Positions 6,654-8,882 of a DNA stretch of 8,882 nucleotides are shown piece after piece. Positions within the stretch are counted from its first letter, which is position 1, and every line of letters begins with the position of its first letter. Position numbers and translations under genes: made by a program. This DNA is from an uncultured Lachnospiraceae bacterium (GTDB taxonomy: Bacteria; Bacillota; Clostridia; Lachnospirales; Lachnospiraceae), in the NCBI GenBank assembly GCA_902803245.1, contig CADCPJ010000355.1, forward strand, positions 1 through 8,882. Direction: 5' to 3'. The notes beneath the pieces are model-generated. The model saw only the letters and a program-made list of their open reading frames with translations, was not told the origin of the DNA and made no database searches.

Positions 6654-6673
6654 CCTTTTTTTACAACCGGTAT

Positions 6674-6702
6674 ACTATAGCACGATTTCCCGGCAGTGGC
6701 AA
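6674..6702 (-). promoter_or_regulatory. Sigma-A-like promoter of typA
   Basis: On the minus strand TTGCCA (6697-6702) and TATAGT (6674-6679) are separated by exactly 17 nt. The -35 box directly abuts the T-rich tail of the deacetylase terminator. Confidence 0.8.
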
Positions 6703-6732
6703 GAAAATGAGCCAGGGAGAATCCTCCCTGAC
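6701..6732 (-). terminator. Intrinsic terminator of the deacetylase gene
   Basis: On the minus strand CAGGGAG (6724-6730) pairs with CTCCCTG (6713-6719) around GATT, extendable by a G-U and a G-C pair to 6711-6732, followed by TCATTTTCTT. It lies ~115 nt after the present stop and just before the typA promoter. Confidence 0.7.
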
Positions 6733-6817
6733 TCTGTACTTTCTGACTATATGCCTGCCGGCTCTTTACCTGCCGACCACATGCGGGCTCCTCTTTCTGC
6801 GGAGTTTCCGCCCTTAT

Positions 6818-6880
6818 CCCAGGCAGTTTTCGGATCCCTGAGTCCTTAGTCCCAGGCGGCCTTCGGATCCTTGAGGCCTT
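6818..6880 (-). repeat. 33-nt imperfect duplication across the deacetylase stop codon
   Basis: Plus-strand segments 6818-6847 and 6851-6880 are similar (both begin CCCAGGC and share TTCGGATCC), offset by 33 nt, or 11 codons. The upstream copy on the minus strand encodes the present C-terminus GLKDPKAAWD. The second copy lies just past TAA 6846-6848, in the same frame, and reads GLRDPKTAWD. The frame then stays open to TAG 6747-6749. Confidence 0.85.
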
Positions 6881-7937
6881 CTTCCTTTGACTTGTTGAGA
6901 TCACAGCCGTCGGGGTAGAACGCGTAGTACTGTCCGCCCGCTTCCAGGTCGTAGCCATAAGCCTCGGCGAGTTCCGACACCGTCACGCACTTATAACCCA
7001 TATCGATGAGCGCCGCGATCGTCCGGTCGGCCGAATCCCCCGCGGGGGCGAAGAGGTCGTGCATGAGAACCACCGTGCCGTCCTTCACGTTATCGACGAT
7101 CCTCTGATAGGTCTTGTCGGCGTCCTTGTGCTCCCAGTCCAGAGTGTCGAGGTCCCACTGAATCATCGGCTTTCCGGCATTCTCGATCAGATTTGCGGAA
7201 ATGCCGCCGCCCGTGGGCCGCAGAAGCTTCGTAGGCTCGCCGGTGATGTCGCTGATCACCCGGTCGTTGTGGGCAATCTCCTCCTGAATCTCCTCCCCGC
7301 TCAGCTGGTTGAGCCAGGGGTGGTCGTAGGTGTGATTCGCGGTCTCCATGCCGAGATCGTACTCTCTCTTCACGAACTCCGGGTAGATCTCCGCCTGGTT
7401 GCCGACGATGAAGAAAGTCGCTTTCTGTCCGTATTTCTCCAGTGCGTCCAGTATCTTAGGAGTGGCGGACTCGGACGGACCGTCGTCATAGGTCAGCGCC
7501 ACCAGCTTCTGGTTCTTCGTCGGATCCACGATCCCCGTCATGTCAAAATATGTGTCCTTCACCTGGCCCGTGTTCACCCAGCCGGTGGCCATATATCCGC
7601 TGTCCTTGAAGTAGTATCGCTGGCCGTCGAGGGTCTTCCATCCGCTCGTGAAAATGGTGTTGTCGTCGTTTAAGTAGTACCAGCCGCTCTCGTTGACATT
7701 CCATCCGACGCTGCCCTTTACCGAGTCGGAGACCACTTTCTTTACGGCGGTGTCCGTGGCGTATTCCTCCGCCACCGGTATCTCCTCTTTCGCGACCGCT
7801 CTCTTCTTCGGGCGGTTCATCAGCGCGTGGGAGGCAACCGCAATCAGCAGCACGCCGGCAGCTGCTCCCCCCGCAATTGCGATGAGGCGCAGGCGCTTTT
7901 TCCTTTTCCGCTTCTCAATTAACTGATCTCGTGTCAT
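6846..7937 (-). CDS. Membrane-anchored polysaccharide deacetylase (CE4/NodB) with wall-binding repeats
   Basis: 363 residues. A Lys/Arg-rich start (8-17) precedes one hydrophobic segment (~18-38), so the rest is likely outside the membrane (signal anchor). Residues ~77-133 hold aromatic/Gly repeats (GWYYLNDDN, SGWKTLDGQRYYFKDSGYMATGW) like choline/cell-wall-binding repeats. The NodB domain follows (~144-325), with TYDDGP (149-154; D151/D152), the metal-binding H202-xxx-H206 in NHTYDH, RPTGGG (240-245), WDLDTLDW (261-268) and LMHD (291-294). All key motifs are present, so an active metal-dependent deacetylase of peptidoglycan or another wall glycan is likely; the substrate cannot be told from sequence. 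The start ATG has AAGGGA 8 nt upstream. A strong promoter lies ~190 nt upstream with a palindrome-rich leader. The C-terminal stop sits between two copies of a duplicated decapeptide. Confidence 0.93.
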   Translation of the reverse strand: MTRDQLIEKRKRKKRLRLIAIAGGAAAGVLLIAVASHALMNRPKKRAVAKEEIPVAEEYATDTAVKKVVSDSVKGSVGWNVNESGWYYLNDDNTIFTSGWKTLDGQRYYFKDSGYMATGWVNTGQVKDTYFDMTGIVDPTKNQKLVALTYDDGPSESATPKILDALEKYGQKATFFIVGNQAEIYPEFVKREYDLGMETANHTYDHPWLNQLSGEEIQEEIAHNDRVISDITGEPTKLLRPTGGGISANLIENAGKPMIQWDLDTLDWEHKDADKTYQRIVDNVKDGTVVLMHDLFAPAGDSADRTIAALIDMGYKCVTVSELAEAYGYDLEAGGQYYAFYPDGCDLNKSKEEGLKDPKAAWD

Positions 7938-8129
7938 GACGCGTGTCCCTTACCTGAACACATATGTGGTTCATTTTATAGTCGTTAACGAAGTTGTCTT
8001 TCTTACGCAGAACAATTCGTTTTCCCTATATGCAGTTAATCCAGGCAATTGCCTTCGGTAAATACTAAGGTTAACCAGTATATCTGCATACGAAGTATCA
8101 TTCAATTTCTATCCGTACACGTGTACTAA
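7938..8129 (-). promoter_or_regulatory. AT-rich, palindrome-dense leader of the deacetylase gene
   Basis: About 190 nt without a gene. It contains perfect palindromes CACATATGTG (7959-7968), TCGTTAACGA (7982-7991), AGGCAATTGCCT (8043-8054), GGTTAACC (8069-8076) and GTACACGTGTAC (8115-8126). It also contains gapped repeats of GTAT/ATAC around 8078-8099. GTACACGTGTAC sits where transcription from the 8130-8158 promoter should begin, so it is a good operator candidate. A TATAAA at about 7976-7981 has no good -35. Confidence 0.6.
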
Positions 8130-8158
8130 AGTATACTTCCTGCTCACAAAAACGTCAA
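8130..8158 (-). promoter_or_regulatory. Sigma-A-like promoter of the deacetylase gene
   Basis: On the minus strand TTGACG (8153-8158) and TATACT (8130-8135) are separated by exactly 17 nt. It begins 3 nt after the hairpin that ends the NlpC/P60 transcript. Confidence 0.85.
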
Positions 8159-8161
8159 TAC

Positions 8162-8196
8162 GGGACGGATCCGGAGAAATTCCCCGGATCCGTCCC
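8162..8196. terminator. Strong hairpin after the NlpC/P60 gene
   Basis: GGGACGGATCCGG (8162-8174) and CCGGATCCGTCCC (8184-8196) form a perfect 13-bp stem with a 9-nt loop, 48 nt after the stop codon. On the minus strand the nearest T-run (five T) is about 9 nt beyond the stem, which is weak. On the plus strand a T-rich stretch follows. It probably separates the two cell-wall genes, but its efficiency is uncertain. Confidence 0.7.
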
Positions 8197-8243
8197 ATTT
8201 CATTTCTTTTTTGAGAGTTTTCGCTTTTGAAAATCTTCGTCTG

Positions 8244-8882
8244 TTATGTAAATCTCCGGATGGAGATGATCGACTTGTAGTCGGCTGAGCGGTAGTCGGT
8301 GATTCCGGTCGATTCGCTCTGCGCCTCGATGATCCCGCCCGATCCGTCGTAGATCGCCACGTGCCCGCTGTAGACAATGACGTCGCCCGCCTGCGCCCTC
8401 GAGAGCGATCCGACGGAGCTGCCGGCCCCGGCCCACTCGCCGGAAGTGAGGTATCCTCCGCTGTAGGCGCCGCAGTTTGAGAGAACAAGGTACACGAAGT
8501 GTGAGCAGTCACAGCCGCCAGTCAGGGAATTGCCGCCCCACTCATAAGGGTTTCCGACGAACTGGCTCGCATAATCCGCTATATAATCGCCTGAGCCGGA
8601 TGATCCGCCGTAGTCCTCGTCATCATCGTAATCATCCTCGTCATAGTCGTAATCATCTTCGTCGTAATCGTAGTCGTCCTCGTCGTAATCGTCCTCGTCC
8701 TCGTCGTAGTCGTATTCGTCGTAGTCGTAGTCGTCCCCGTCGTAATCGTAGTCGTCCCCGTCGTAATCGTAGTCGTCCTCGTCGTAGTCGTAGTCGTCGT
8801 AGTCGTCGTAGTCCTCGTCCCCGCCGTTATCGTAGGAGTCGTAGTCTCCGCCGTAGTCCTCGTCCCCGCCGTTATCGTAGGA
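8244..8882 (-). CDS. NlpC/P60 peptidoglycan hydrolase with Asp/Tyr-rich repeat (5' end outside window)
   Basis: The reading frame is open from the window edge to TAA 8244-8246 (212 codons seen; the start is not in the window). The C-terminal ~115 residues form an NlpC/P60 domain: DYIADYASQFVGNPYEWGG, then CDCSHFVY with the catalytic Cys in DCS, a glycine-rich stretch, AQAGDVIVYSGHVAIY with the catalytic His, and a SIRRF end. Such domains cleave peptide bonds in peptidoglycan stems (often D-Glu-diaminopimelate) outside the cell. The usual third polar residue region reads GGIIEAQ, with Glu where many members have His. N-terminal to it are 91 residues (8610-8882) that, by my count, hold 46 Asp, 10 Glu and 23 Tyr and no basic residue, then a short GGSSGSG hinge. 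A signal peptide is expected upstream but cannot be seen. It precedes the deacetylase on the same strand, both acting on the wall. GTG 8493-8495 is internal, not a start. Confidence 0.88.
   Translation of the reverse strand, partial: SYDNGGDEDYGGDYDSYDNGGDEDYDDYDDYDYDEDDYDYDGDDYDYDGDDYDYDEYDYDEDEDDYDEDDYDYDEDDYDYDEDDYDDDEDYGGSSGSGDYIADYASQFVGNPYEWGGNSLTGGCDCSHFVYLVLSNCGAYSGGYLTSGEWAGAGSSVGSLSRAQAGDVIVYSGHVAIYDGSGGIIEAQSESTGITDYRSADYKSIISIRRFT
8610..8882 (-). repeat. Asp/Tyr coding repeat array (7- and 15-residue units)
   Basis: Within the NlpC/P60 gene, 21-nt units encode DDYDYDG/DDYDYDE heptads; the clearest identical pair starts at 8730 and 8751 on the plus strand. At the window edge a 45-nt unit repeats: SYDNGGDEDY is encoded at 8853-8882 and again at 8808-8837, with a 26-nt identical core. 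The array runs off the window, so its length is unknown. Confidence 0.9.

Noticed and set aside
6628..6667. Plus-strand terminator formed by the 10-bp hairpin followed by seven T
   Set aside because: It looks terminator-like on the plus strand, but no plus-strand gene ends here; on the minus strand it is the first hairpin of the typA leader.
8078..8100. loxP-like sequence (ATACTTCGTATGCA on the minus strand)
   Set aside because: Only a short AT-rich resemblance; the 13-bp arms and 8-bp spacer of a recombinase site are not present and there is no recombinase gene nearby.
8244..8495. Short 83-residue NlpC/P60 gene starting at GTG 8493
   Set aside because: The frame is open to the window edge and the catalytic Cys lies upstream of that GTG, so it is an internal codon.

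Overview
This window looks like a moderately GC-rich chromosome segment from a Bacillota bacterium, most likely Clostridia and close to Lachnospiraceae. The grounds are strong AGGAGG-type ribosome sites, a long-form HPF, a eukaryotic-type HisA, and cell-wall enzymes with clostridial-style repeats and NlpC/P60 domains. Genus cannot be fixed from sequence alone. One gene is on the plus strand and seven are on the minus strand. Most are housekeeping genes, and I see no transposase, integrase, phage gene, CRISPR array, tRNA or rRNA.

Plus strand, 146-1087: a PAS-like/degenerate-GGDEF signalling protein that starts at TTG and ends inside a 9-nt tandem repeat. A bidirectional hairpin terminator (1137-1162) separates it from the convergent minus-strand genes.

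Minus strand, reading right to left: a partial NlpC/P60 protein with a long Asp/Tyr repeat (8882-8244), a hairpin, a membrane-anchored polysaccharide deacetylase (7937-6846), a terminator, typA/bipA (6536-4704), dapA (4472-3588), dapB (3444-2689), hisA (2607-1828) and hpf (1721-1194). Good sigma-A-like promoters are visible before the deacetylase, typA, dapA and hpf. The typA leader, the dapA-dapB spacer and the deacetylase leader are rich in hairpins or palindromes.

Functionally, the right side is cell-envelope remodelling: a peptidoglycan endopeptidase-like protein next to a CE4 deacetylase. The centre is lysine/diaminopimelate synthesis (DapA makes 4-hydroxy-tetrahydrodipicolinate, DapB reduces it), which also feeds the wall, plus one stand-alone histidine step. 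The flanks are ribosome-associated stress factors (TypA, HPF).

I did not find a clearly new multi-gene system. The most unusual items are the Asp/Tyr-rich repeat on the NlpC/P60 protein, the 14-nt minisatellite that begins inside typA, the eukaryotic-type HisA placed after dapB, the 39-nt REP-like palindrome, and two genes whose present stop codons sit within tandem repeats (the GGDEF protein and the deacetylase), suggesting recent changes at their C-termini.
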